Source: Pelecanus crispus
Taxonomy: Eukaryota; Chordata; Aves; Pelecaniformes; Pelecanidae
Length of the DNA: 64,000 nucleotides
Direction: 5' to 3'
Assembly (NCBI RefSeq): GCF_030463565.1
Contig: NC_134675.1
Span: 18,373,862-18,437,861, forward strand
A model generated the notes under the pieces. The model had not been told where the DNA came from. It did no database searches and saw only the letters and a list, made by a program, of their open reading frames with translations. Position 1 is the first letter of the stretch. The number at the start of each line of letters is the position of its first letter. The translations under genes were made by a program, and so were the position numbers. This document shows, piece after piece, positions 1 through 9,899 of this stretch.

Positions 1-308
1 AAGCACCCACGCTGGAGCAGTTCATGAAGAACTGTAGCCTTTGGGAAGGACACACATTGGTGAAGTTTGTGAAGGACTTTCTCCCGTGGGTGTGACCCCA
101 CACGGGAGCAGGGGAAGACTGTGAGGAGGAAGAAGCGGTAGAGACAACATGTGATGAACTGACCACAACCCCCCATTCCCTGTCCCACTGCGCCACTTGG
201 GGGGAGGACATAGAGAAATCGGGAGTGAAGTTAAGCCCAGAAGAAGGGAGGGGTGGGGGGAAGGTGTTTTTAGATTTGGTTTTTATTTCTCATTATCCTA
301 CTCCTTTT
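1..308 (+). mobile_element. Avian LTR-type fragment (different family from the ERVL LTRs below)
   Basis: Purine-rich sequence whose right end (about 230-300: a G-rich tract, then a T-rich stretch and 'TTTATTTCTCATTA') resembles the middle of a common avian ERV LTR that usually ends in '...AACCCACCACA'. A 3' end of that type is seen separately at about 14.7-14.8 kb. It is cut off on the left by the window edge and on the right it abuts the tip of an ERVL LTR at 309. Family assignment is from memory of avian repeats; no coding capacity is claimed. Confidence 0.4.
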
Positions 309-349
309 CTAGGAAGAAAATTAACTCTATCCCAGCTGAAACCAGGACA
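309..349 (-). mobile_element. Tip (U3 start) of an ERVL-type LTR, truncated
   Basis: The last 41 bases match the terminal part of the ten other copies of this LTR, ending in CCAGGACA (TGTCCTGG on the minus strand). The rest of the LTR is missing because the preceding LTR-type fragment abuts it. What lies to its right is the element's own 3' internal sequence, so this was a 3' LTR of a minus-strand provirus. Confidence 0.7.
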
Positions 350-600
350 GTATCCACCCCTTATTCTATACCATCTAACGTCATGCCCAGGTCCTACCCT
401 GTCCAATACATTCCAATTAATTACCACCACTTTTCCTGTCTTTTGATATATACACACAGATATCATTCCCTTAGTCTATGGGCCATCCCTCTAAAATGTC
501 CATTGAGTTCATTCAGTCCATGACTTTGGGTTCCATCTGTCATCACAGTCCTTCAGGGCAGGAGAGATGGTGTGTGGTGTTGGATTGTTGCATGCTGAAG
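350..600 (-). mobile_element. ERVL internal 3' end with polypurine tract
   Basis: This segment is closely similar to 47120-47335, where it also directly adjoins the U3 start of the same LTR. Read on the minus strand it ends in a purine tract (AAGGGGTGG) a few bases before TGTCCTGG, as expected of the primer for plus-strand synthesis. No env gene is visible, which fits ERVL elements. From about 600 to 732 I recognise nothing specific; it probably continues the same internal region. Confidence 0.6.
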
Positions 601-732
601 CCAGTTCTGGTTCCATCACTGCTGCACTTTGCTCGGTTTCATCAAAGTTCATTCTTCGTTAATCTGGGTGATTCTTACTTTAATACCATTGATATGGCAT
701 AAAGCCACCATAGTAGTGATGACATACAGTAT

Positions 733-1681
733 TATAGAATCATAGAATCGTTTAGGTTGGAAAAGACCTTTAAGATCATCCAGTCCAACCATCAATGTTG
801 GGCTGATGATTGGACTGATGATCTGAGAGGTCCTTTCCAATCGTAATGATTCCTAGTTTTTACTTTCATTATAAATAATCCAGCCACCAAGCCAGGAAAC
901 ATGAAATTGCTACTCTACCCTTAATTGGTTTAGTGGTGGACTTGGTAATGTTAGGTTAATGGTTGGACTGGATGATCTTAAAGGTCTTTTCCAACCTAAA
1001 CAATTCTATGATTCTATGAACAACCCAACACCACCATGCCCACTAAACCATGTCCCAGAGTGCCACATCTACCTGTTTTTTGAACACTTCCAGGGATGGG
1101 GACTCCACCACCTCTCTGGGCAGCCTGTTCCAATGCTTGACAACCCTTTCCGTGAAGAAATTTTGCCTAATATCCAATCTAAACCTCCCCTGACACAGCT
1201 TGAGCCCATTTCCTCTTGTCCTATTGCTAGCTACTTGGGAGAAGAGACCAACACCTACCTCGCTAGAACCTCCTTTCAGGTAGCTGTAGAGAGCAATGAG
1301 GTCTCCCCTCAGCCTCTTCTTCTCCAGACTAAACAACCCCAGTTCCCTCAGCCGCTCCTCATAAGACCAGTGCTCCAGACCCTTCACCAGCTTCGTTGCC
1401 CTTCTCTGGACACGCTCCAGCACCTCAATGTCTTTCTTGTACTGAGGGGCCCAAAACTGGACACAGTATTCCAGGTGTGGCCTCACCAGCGCCGAGTACA
1501 GGGGCACAATCACCTCCCTCCTCCTGCTGGCCACACTATTCCTGACACAAGCCAGGATGCTGTTGGCCTTCTTGGCCACCTGGGCACACTGCTGGCTCAT
1601 GTTCAGCCGGCTGTCGACCAACACCCACAGGTCCTTTTCCACCAGGCAGCTTTCCAGCCACTCTTCCCCATTATATAGCAA
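733..1681 (-). mobile_element. CR1 LINE fragment with internally inverted 3' tail
   Basis: A minus-strand CR1 copy: the body is at about 1020-1675 and the terminal tail at 735-792. Between them lies a plus-oriented CR1 tail (about 797-1018). The same 3' untranslated segment sits in its normal place after another CR1 at 28782-29018. The result is a pair of 58-bp inverted arms (735-792 and 959-1016) differing at one base. It is 5'-truncated as usual for CR1. Confidence 0.85.
1043..1681 (-). pseudogene. CR1 ORF2 C-terminal part (reverse transcriptase thumb and tail)
   Basis: An open frame of 212 codons covering only the C-terminal third of CR1 ORF2. Landmarks are the AEKDL-type start (here [10 protein letters not shown]), '[22 protein letters not shown]', '[17 protein letters not shown]' and the terminal '[16 protein letters not shown]'. 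The endonuclease and the catalytic palm of the polymerase are absent, so it cannot encode an active enzyme. It is closely related to the copies at 28.0-28.8 kb and 59.4-59.7 kb. The ATG is not a real start; it lies at the truncation point of the element. Confidence 0.85.
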
Positions 1682-2305
1682 TTAATAACATACCATTGAG
1701 TTCATTGGCTATTCTCACCCAAAACCAAATCCCCTTGAGGCAGACATCGGACTTTCCCATCTGTCGCAAATGCAGGTTTGTGAATCCTACTGATTATATT
1801 ATTTTATTGTGAATGAGTGACGTTACACAGTTCGATTTAGTAGCATTTAGAAGTTACTCGTGGCACATCACAGGATTTGATCATGATATTTTAATAGCAC
1901 TCAGTCATCAGTAATTAACAAAGTGATTAGACAAAATTGATCAAAACAGTGACTTAGTTACAGATTCGAAGATGGCAAGGTTCACTCTATTACTACATGG
2001 AAGTGCATAAAGGAAAATTAAGTTACACTGAGTTGGAATGATTCACAGAGAGATTGTGTATGCAGGGGATATGGGGAGCCTCCCGTTGAGTCACAAAGTT
2101 CAGAATAGACCCCCTTGCTTTCTAAACTCCTTTCCAGAGAGGAGTCTGGGTGCGGCTAGGTCCAATCTTCATCTCAGACTTGGTCAATGGTTTATAGGAA
2201 TAAGGATAATGCAGCAGCATAAGACTCACGTTGAAATTAAATCATACATCTACAGACTACTTAAACTGATTCACACATGTATACACACAAACATGAATAC
2301 ACGTG
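1682..2305 (-). other. Noncoding sequence, probably part of an ERV 3' region or LTR
   Basis: No coding sequence recognised. Together with 2872-3310 it formed one stretch before the solo LTR at 2306-2871 inserted. On the minus strand the joined stretch has a TATAAAA motif (about 3163-3169) and an AATAAA motif (about 1802-1807), an arrangement seen in LTRs. I cannot define its ends, so an LTR of another family and ERVL 3' noncoding DNA both remain possible. Confidence 0.35.
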
Positions 2306-2871
2306 TGTCCTGGTTTTGGCTGGGATAGAGTTAATTTTCTTCCTAGTAGCAGGCACAGTGCTGTGTTTTGGATTTAGTAGGAGAAGAATGTTGATAACAC
2401 GCTGATGTTTTTAGTTGTTGCTGAGTACTGCTTATGCTAGTCAAGGACTTTTCAGCTTCCCATGCTCTGCCAGGTGCACAAGAAACTGGGAGGGGGCACA
2501 GCCAGAATAGTTGATCCAAACTGACCAAAGGGCTATTCCATACCATATGACGTCATGCTCAGTATATTAACTGTGGGGGGTTGGCCGGGGAGCAGCGATC
2601 GCTGCTCGGGAACTGTCTGGGTATCGGTCGTCGGGTGGTGAGCAATTGCATTGTGCATCACTTGCTTTGTATATTATTATTAATATTATTATTATATTGT
2701 CATTATTATTATTTTACTTTATTTTATTTCAATTATTAAACTGTTCTTATCTCAACCCAGGAGTGTTTCTCACTCTTATTCCTCCGATTCTCTCCCCCAT
2801 CCCATCGGGGTAGGGGGAGTGAGCGAGCGGCTGAGTGGTGCTTGGTTGCTGGCTGGGGCTAAACCACGACA
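2306..2871 (+). mobile_element. Solo ERVL-type LTR, copy 1
   Basis: Begins TGTCCTGG and ends CCACGACA, flanked by a perfect 5-bp target duplication ACGTG (2301-2305 and 2872-2876). U3 carries an intact cAMP-response element TGACGTCA (2548-2555), then a TATA-like TATATTA. The perfect palindrome GAGCAGCGATCGCTGCTC follows at 2590-2607. Farther on are an ATT/TTA-rich tract and an ATTAAA polyadenylation-type signal. A 5-bp duplication is typical of ERVL. Confidence 0.93.
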
Positions 2872-3310
2872 ACGTGTATATATATATATATATATAAAAA
2901 ATGGTATACCTGTTAAAAATTCCCCTCGAGTTCAGTGAAATAGTCATGTCGAATGCCTTGGCATTTCTCAGTGGGCAAGGGCTGAGCCTCAAGGAGTGAA
3001 GGGTTTCAGCCCAGGCTCCACCATCAGTCTTTGGCAATCGACCTCCGATTTCTGCAAACTTTAAGAGTTTGCTAGCTCTGACAGGTGTCCCACTCAGAGG
3101 GAGGTGCTGGTACAGCTCTCTGCAGTCCAGGAGAGCTCAAAGGGCCTCACTTAGGACTGCTGTTTTATAGGATCGTGAGATGATTGGCTTTAGTCATCAG
3201 TCAATTTCCATCCAAGCCACAATTCGAGTCGGTAATTACTGGAATTCCAGTAACGATGATACTGCTCTGTTTCAAGGCTGTCAGGGGTAGCTGTTTGTTC
3301 TCACTCCCCT
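2872..3310 (-). other. Continuation of ERV 3' noncoding region; starts with (TA)n
   Basis: A short dinucleotide tract (about 2876-2896) follows the solo LTR. The remainder carries the minus-strand TATAAAA motif at about 3163-3169 and reaches the integrase end of the ERVL pol at about 3310. No gene recognised. Confidence 0.35.
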
Positions 3311-3312
3311 CA

Positions 3313-4223
3313 TTAGCCATAATACGGAATTTCTGATAAAGACAGGCGCACTCTCCACTTCAACGATGTAGGCGTTTCTGGTACAATGAAGGGGCGCTTA
3401 ACTGACCAACTCACTACACAAAGGCCACGGTCCGGAATTCCTGAAATCAAAGAAAGAAAAAGGCAGGGGAGGATGCACCACCACACCATCCTTTCGCATA
3501 ACCCACCAAGTGCACCCAGGTCCTTCAGCAAAAGCAATCCCATGAAAGGGTTTTCCTTTGCCTGAGGCAGGAGTAACCCAGAATGTCCTCCCCAGCATAT
3601 TTTTTACATGCGCTACAGGGACTTTATCCCCTTCTACAGTACGTAGAAGTTTTGATTGGGCAGGGCCAGCTCGATTGGCAGATCCCCTAGTGTTGACTAA
3701 CCAGGTGGCTTTTGCTAAATGCATATCCCAATGTTTGAATGTCCCACCACCCATTGCTCTCAGGGTAGTCTTTAACAGTGCACTGTATCGTTCGATTTTC
3801 CCGGAGGCTGGTGCATGATAAGGGATGTGATATACCCACTCAATGCCATGCTCTTTGGCCCAGGTGTCTATGAGATTGTTTCAGAAATGAGTCCTGTTGT
3901 TTGTCTCAATTCTTTCTGGGGTGCTGTGTCGCCACAGGACTTGCTTTTCAAGGCCCAGGAGAGTGTTCTATGCGGCGGCATGGGGCACGGGATATGTTTC
4001 CAGCCATCCGGTGGTTGCTTCCACCATGGTGAGCACACGGTGCTTACCTTGGCGGGTTTGTGGGAGTGTGATATAATCAATCTACCAGGCCTCCCCATAT
4101 TTATATTTCAGCCATCGTGCTCCATACCAGAGAGGCTTTTAACCACTTGGCTTGCTTGATTGCAGGGCAGGCTTCACATTCATGGATAACCTGTACAATA
4201 CTGTCCATAGTTAAGTCCACCCC
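3313..4223 (-). pseudogene. ERVL pol: integrase core and C-terminal domain, decayed
   Basis: The minus strand encodes a retroviral integrase of ERVL type in broken frames. About 3398-3754 is a continuous frame with the end of the core and the C-terminal DNA-binding part (for example GRTFWVTP and CTWWVMRKDG). The core continues at higher coordinates in the same region. Near 3884-3925 the usual SDNGTHF motif reads TNNRTHF and is followed at once by a stop, so the second catalytic aspartate is lost. The Cys pair of the zinc finger lies just beyond the RNase H frame. The integrase end runs into noncoding sequence without an env gene. Confidence 0.75.
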
Positions 4224-4943
4224 TCAGTCATGAGCCCACCTATATGTTGCATCTCTTCCTTGATGGCCTGAGGTGTCATGGGCCCACCAAGCTATAAATA
4301 GTTCACCCTTATGTTGCCAATCCAGATCCACCTGAGCCACTTCAATCTTAGCAGCCTGATCCACCTGCTGGTTGTTTTGATGTTCTTCAGTGGCCTGACT
4401 ACTGGTTACGTGAGCATCTACGTGACGAACTTTTACAACCAGGTTCTCTACCCGGGCAGCAATATCTTGCCACAATCCAGCAGCCCAGATGGGTTTGCCT
4501 CTGCGCTGCCAGTTGCTCTGCTTCCATTGCTGCAACCGCCCGCACAGGGCATTTGCCACCATCCATGAGTCAGTATAGAGATAAAGGACTGGCCACTTTT
4601 CTCGTTCAGCAATATCTAAAGCCAGCTGGATGCCTTTCACCTCTGCAAACTGACTCGACTCACCTTCCCCTTCAGCAGTTTCTGCGACTTGACATAGAGG
4701 ACTCCATATGGCAGCTTTCCACCTCCAATGCTTTCCCACAAGACGACAGGACCCATCAGTGAACAGGGCATATTGCTTCTCTCTTTCTGGTAGTTTATTA
4801 TACAGTGGGGCCTCCACAGTGTCACCTCCTCCTCTGGTGATATTCCAAAATCTTTGCTTTCTGGTCAGTCCATGACCACTTCCAAGATTCCTGGGTGACT
4901 GGGGTTTCCTGTTCAAGCCCATTGTGTGATCAATGCAACCCAC
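4224..4943 (-). pseudogene. ERVL pol: RNase H and start of integrase zinc finger
   Basis: A 239-codon open stretch. LFTDGSC near residue 60 carries the first RNase H aspartate, followed by the glutamate-containing SSQFAEVKGIQLAL and by LYLYTDSW with the next aspartate. The histidine region HVDAHV is typical of retroviral RNase H. The C-terminal part, HDTSGHQGRDATYRWAHD, is the His-His half of the integrase zinc-binding domain. The frame stops there, and the matching CxxC appears in the sequence beyond the stop. It belongs to the same decayed ERVL pol as the neighbouring fragments. Confidence 0.8.
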
Positions 4944-5102
4944 TTACTCCACATAGCATCAGTTGCATGATGTGTACAGGGGACCCTCCCTTTGAACATC
5001 CAGCCCAGCACCAGCAGGCAGGATGCCAGCAGGAGCTGTGCTTCAGTACCAACCACTTCCAAAGCAGCTCTAACCCCTTCATATGCTGCCAATATCTCTT
5101 TC

Positions 5103-5964
5103 TCAGTTGGAGTATAGCGGGCTTTGGATCCTCTCTATCCCTGACTCCAAAACCCTAGGGGTCGACCTCGAGTCTCCCCTGGTGCTTTCTGCCAGAGGCT
5201 TCAGGTAGGGCCATTCTCCCCGGCTGGGAGAGCACATTTTTATATCTTGCCCTGCCCAGACTGGCCCAAGGGCTACTGCATGAACTATCTCCTGTTTAAT
5301 TTGTTCAAAGGCTTGTTGTTGCTCAGGGCCCCATTTGAAATTGTTCTTCTTCCGGGTCACTTGATAGAGAGGGTTCACGATCTGACTGTAATTTGGAATA
5401 TGCATTCTCCAAAAACCCACAACGCCTAAGAAAGCTTGTGTTTCCTTTTTGCTAGCTGGTGGAGACATGGTTGTTACTTTGTTGATCATATACATTGGGA
5501 TCTGACGACCTCCATCTTGCCCTTTTATTCCTGGATCTCCTGTGCAGGTCCCTTGACCCTTGACCTTACTGTGTTTTATGGCAAAACCAGCTCTCAGAAG
5601 GATTTGGGCTATTTTCTTTCCCTTCTGCTGTATTGCCCCACACAATGATGTCATCAATGACTTGCAGGTGTTCTGGAGCTTCACCCTGTTCCAGTGCTGT
5701 CTGGATCAGTCCATGGCAAATGGTGGGGCTGTGTTTCCACCCCTGGGGCAGTCGATTCCATGTGTAGTGGAGGCCCCTCCAAGTGAAAGCAAACTGGGGC
5801 CTGCACTGTGCTGCCAAAGGGATTGAGAAAAATGCATTAACAATATCATTTGGGGCATACTACTTGGCTGCCTTTGACTCCAGTTCGTATTGAAGTTCTA
5901 GCATGTCTGGCATGGCAGCACTCACCGGCAGCGTGACTTCATTCAGGCCACGGGAGTCTACTGT
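5103..5964 (-). pseudogene. ERVL pol: reverse transcriptase, frameshifted
   Basis: Two overlapping frames on the minus strand hold the polymerase. The part at 5566-5817 has FTWRGLHYTWNRLPQGWKHSPT and the active-site box, which reads VIDDIIVWG instead of the usual Y-x-D-D form. The part at 5103-5684 carries the connection region (AFLGVVGFWRMHIPNYS and the following QQQAFEQIK). A frameshift separates them, and 5818-5964 has stops. The polymerase is therefore inactive. Confidence 0.8.
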
Positions 5965-6477
5965 TTAGTCTCCACTCTCCATTAGACTTTGCACTGGCCT
6001 TATGGGACTGTTAAAGGGTGAGCGAGTCTTGCTGATCACTCCCTGGCTCTCCAGTCGACGAATCAGGTTATGGATGGGAATCAAAGAGTCTCGGTTGGTG
6101 CGATATTGCCACCGGTGCACTGCTGTGGTAGCGATAGGCACCTGTTGTTCTTTGACCCTCAGCAACCCCACAACAGAAGGGTCCTCCGAGAGACCAGGCA
6201 AGGTGGACAGCTGTTTAATTTCCTCCGTCTCCAAGGCAGCCCACCGGTACCCTTTTGGGTCCTTGAAATACCCTCTCCTGAGGTAGGCTATACCAAGGAT
6301 GCACGGAGCCTCTGGGCCAGTCACAATGGGGTGCTTCTGCCACTCATTCCCAGTTAGGCTCACTTTGGCCTCCAATACGGTTAGCTGTTGGGATCCCCCT
6401 GTCACTCCAAAAATACAAATGGGTTCTGCCCCTCTATAGCTTGATGGCATTAGGGTACACTGTGCACCGGTGTCCAC
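5965..6477 (-). pseudogene. ERVL pro-pol: aspartic protease and N-terminus of reverse transcriptase
   Basis: The frame opens with the retroviral protease active-site signature DTGAQ, continues through a flap-like region and an ILGIAYLRRGYF stretch, and then passes into the first part of reverse transcriptase (IPIHNLIRRLESQGVI, then SPFNSPI). Protease and polymerase are in one frame here, and it ends at a stop near 5965. The start methionine at 6477 has no significance; the natural product would come from a polyprotein that begins farther right. Confidence 0.8.
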
Positions 6478-7935
6478 TAGAGCCTTCTACTCCTGTGGGT
6501 CTGATGTGCCAGGCCATTGAATCCACACAGTCCAGTAAACCCAGTTGTCCCTTTCCTCTACCTGGCCAGAGGCAGGGCCTCTCTAGTCCTGGTCATACTA
6601 TTCGTTGTTCACTTCTTGTAAATATGAGTCACGGGTTCCTTCATTAAAACCAGGAGTAAGATCCACCTGTCTAGTCTGTCTGCGGAACTGCCCACTGGAA
6701 ACTGGAGCTCCAGTTTTCCTGGAAGAACCCCGCTTTTGTAATTGTTTTTCCTTGCAACTCACATACCTGTGCCTCTAGGGTCGAGGTAAGTTTCCCATCC
6801 CACTTCCTCATGTCCTCTCCGTGGTCACACAGATAAAACCACAGGGTGGCCCGTGGTGTGTGTCCGCTATTTCCTCTCTCTTGAGCAGAGGGAGACTTAC
6901 TCCTAATGGCTGAGATACTGGTCCGTACAGTTTGGGAGTAGGACATATCCTCTCTGAGTTGCTGGATCTCCCGGGACAGTTTTTCTACATCCGAGACGCA
7001 GGCCCGGAGGGAGGAAGAGAGACTTTATTCATATTTCTGGAGTTGGCCAGCCAATTCATCCACCGTTGGTTCCTCTCTGTCTTTCCAGGTCATTACTGGC
7101 AATGAGTTGGCATACAACGATGGTGCGCTCTGTACAACCTTCCACTACATGGTTGTGTGCACCACTTGACTTCATCTGGATCTTTGGATAACTGCTCGTT
7201 CTCCAGGTCATCATAAATCACCTCCAGAATGGCTAATTCCCTCAGGTACTAGATACCTGTCTCCATGGTGGTCCACTTACCTGGGTGAGATATAACATCT
7301 TCCTTGAAGGGATACCTTTCCTTCACACCTGACAGGAGACGCCTCCAGAGGCTGAGGGCTTGTGTCCCTTTTCCAATTGCTTTGTCAATGCTCCCTTCCC
7401 TGGAAAGGGATCCCAGCTGCTTGGCTTCCCTACCCTCTAATTCCAGGCTACTGGCCCCGTTATCCCAGCGTCGGAGCAGCCAGGTGATGATGTGCTTGCC
7501 TGGGCGACGGCTGAAATCTTTTTGCATTATATTGCAGCTCACTCAGGGATAGGGATCGGGTGTTTACCCTCTCATTTATGGCATCTGCCTCCTCCTCCTG
7601 TTCTCATGATGGCCCTGGTTCATCTTCATCCCTTACTAAACGAGCTGATTTTCTTGTGTATTTCTTCTTGTGTATAGGGGCAACTGATACCTGCACGGGT
7701 TGGTTCTGTAGTTCAGCCAGTGCCTGTTGCTGGGGTTAGAGTAGCTGCAGTGCCTGTCGCTGAGGTTTGCGTGGCTGCAGTGCCTGTCGTGGGGGTTGCA
7801 GTGGCTGCAGTGCCCGTTGTGGGGGCAGATCTCTGGATGATATTCTTAAATAGTTGTTTAACCCTAAACAAGACTTGAAACGCATTCAGGAGACATAGCA
7901 ATAGGAACATGCTGGTTTGAACTTCCCAAGGACAT
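6478..7935 (-). pseudogene. ERVL gag remnant, fragmented
   Basis: Several short minus-strand frames (about 6671-6946, 7249-7542 and 7713-7910) sit exactly where gag should be, upstream of the protease. Recognisable features are a GEDMRKWDGK / TSTLEAQVCELQ stretch near the Gag C-terminus and a charged helical segment at 7249-7542. Identification rests mainly on position. No 5' LTR follows on the right; the ERV sequence is lost before the CR1 that begins near 8.1 kb. Confidence 0.55.
7719..7830. repeat. 30-bp tandem repeat, about 3.7 units, in gag remnant
   Basis: TGCCTGTYG-type motifs recur at 7721, 7751, 7781 and 7811, a 30-bp period with a few substitutions. On the minus strand they encode a ten-residue repeat based on TGTAAT plus four variable residues. 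Confidence 0.85.
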
Positions 7936-8109
7936 TCAAAATTCTCAAAAGCTCTTGTAACTAGCCTGCAGGAGAAAGGGATGGTGAAGGAACAGGGGAA
8001 AGTGTTCCCCTCTGTCTCCCCAATAGATTGGTTCTCCGAGGAGAAGAGGTAAAAAGTGTAATTATTAATAGTTTCTGAGAAATGGCTCCTGAAGCACGGT
8101 ACAGTGTTA

Positions 8110-9890
8110 CACAGTCCAAGTAGATGACATCCATAGCTCTTCCCTTGTCCACTGGTGCAGTTGCTCCATCGTAGAAGGCCACCAGATTAGTCAGGCACGA
8201 TTTGCCCTTTCTGGCAGCCATGTTGGGTGTCTCTAATCACCTCCTTGCCTTCCATATGTTTTGACATAACTTCCAGGAGGATCTGTTCCATGATTTTACC
8301 AGGCACTGAGGTGAGGCTAGCTGGTCAGTAGTTCCCAGGGTCCTCGTTATTACCCTTTTTAAAAAAATGGGTGTGATGTTTCCCTTTTTCCAGTCACTGG
8401 GAACTTTGTCTGACTGCCATGACTTTTCAAATATGATGGAGAGTGGATTGGCAAGTGTGTGTGTGTGTGTGTACATTTTCTTTAATCTTCCTTTTCTGGC
8501 CAACATGCCTGTAGAAGCCCTTTTTATTATTTTTCACATCCCTTGCCAAATTCAGCTCCAACTGTGCCTTAGCTTTCCTGATCCCATCCCTACACATCTG
8601 GGCAGCCTCCCTATCTTCTTCCCAGGATACGTGTCCCTGCTTCCATTGCCTGTGCATTTCCTTCTTACACTTTAGTTTGACCAGGCGGTCCTTACTCAGC
8701 CATGCTGGTCTCCTGCCTTCCTTGCCTGATTTCTTACACATGGGAATTAAGAGCTCTTGTGCTCTAAGAATAATGCCTTTAAAGAGCTGCCAGCTATGTT
8801 CTGCTCCTTTGTCCCTGAGGGTAGTTTCCCAGGGGGTCCCATCCATTAATTCCTTAAAGAAGTGAAAGTTTGCTCTCCTAATATTCAGGGTCCTGACTCT
8901 ACTCTTCACCTGGCCCATATCCCTCAAGATTGTGAATCCCACCAGGGCATGATCACTGCAGCCCAGGCTGCCACCAATCTTGACCTCTCCAATAAGTTCA
9001 TCTGTGTTGGTGAGCAACAGGTCTAGTAATGCTTCTCCTCTGGTCAGGCTTTCTATCACCTGGATTAAGAAATTATCCTCGACGCACTCCAAGAGTCTCC
9101 TGGACTGCTTACAGCTTGCTGTGCTGCTTTTCCAGCAGATGTCAGGGTGCTTGAAGTCCCCCAGCAGGATCAGAGCCTGCCAGCGTGATGCTTCCTGTAG
9201 TTGAAGTAAGAACGCTTCATCAACAGGCTCCCCTTGAGTGGGTGGCCTGTAGTAAACACCAACCATGAGGTTTCCTTTGTTGGCTTGGCCCCTAATTTTT
9301 ACCCATAAGCTCTCAACCTGTTCATTGCTGTTTTTCAAAGACAGCTCTCTGCAATCAATCCATTCTTTTACATAGAGGGACCCCCCCCCCCCTTCCTTGC
9401 CTGTCCCTTCTGAACAGTTTACAGCCATCAATTGCAGCACTCCAGTCGTGCAATTCATCCCACCATGTTTCAGCAATAGCAATTAAATCATAGCTTTCTA
9501 GCTGCATAGTGGCTTCCATCTCCTCCTCTTTGTTACCCATGCTGCGTGCATCTGTATAGAGGCACTTCAGCTAGGCTACCTCCCTTGTCACCTTTTTAGA
9601 GGAACATGCCCTAATTCCTTTGAGGCATTTCACAGGTGTTTCCCTGTTGGTTCCTAATACATTAGCAGCCCCTGGCTCTTTTCTGTTGCTCAGAACTCAG
9701 TCCCCTTCCCCCACTAAACTTAGTTTAAAGCTCTCCTTATAAGTCTGGTCAGCTTGTTGGCCAAGACCCTCTTGCCTCTCTTGGTTAGGTGAATCCCATC
9801 ACATTTATTTCTATTTAACCACCTACATACACTGCCTTGGTTTTCCCTTTTATTGTTTGCTCTTTCATGTCTCACCCAGGCTCATGTGGT
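8110..9890 (-). mobile_element. CR1 LINE, endonuclease and part of reverse transcriptase
   Basis: A minus-strand CR1 copy about 1.8 kb long, reaching from the region before ORF2 (about 9540-9890) through the endonuclease into the N-terminal reverse transcriptase. The 3' half, including the tail, is missing on the left, which is unusual because CR1 copies normally lose their 5' end. Later deletion or the neighbouring ERV may account for this. A (TG)n tract at about 8455-8472 and a run of about eleven C at about 9380-9391 interrupt the frame. 7936-8109 holds no clear feature. Confidence 0.85.
8427..9482 (-). pseudogene. CR1 ORF2 endonuclease (APE type) domain
   Basis: A 351-codon frame with [33 protein letters not shown] and CSDHALVGF, the order expected for the apurinic-type endonuclease of CR1. 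The usual asparagine of GDFNHPD is lysine here, and the final SDH box is preserved. The true N-terminus ([13 protein letters not shown], about 9355-9540) is in another frame because of the C-run near 9385. After the domain the frame runs into a TH-repeat made by the (TG)n tract and then ends. Not functional. Confidence 0.8.
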
Positions 9891-9899
9891 CCCAGAGCT

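Noticed and set aside
959..1678. 239-codon plus-strand open frame
   Set aside because: It is the antisense shadow of the CR1 ORF2 fragment on the minus strand.
8455..8472. (TG)n tract as a possible regulatory Z-DNA element
   Set aside because: A short microsatellite inside a dead CR1; no reason to assign function.
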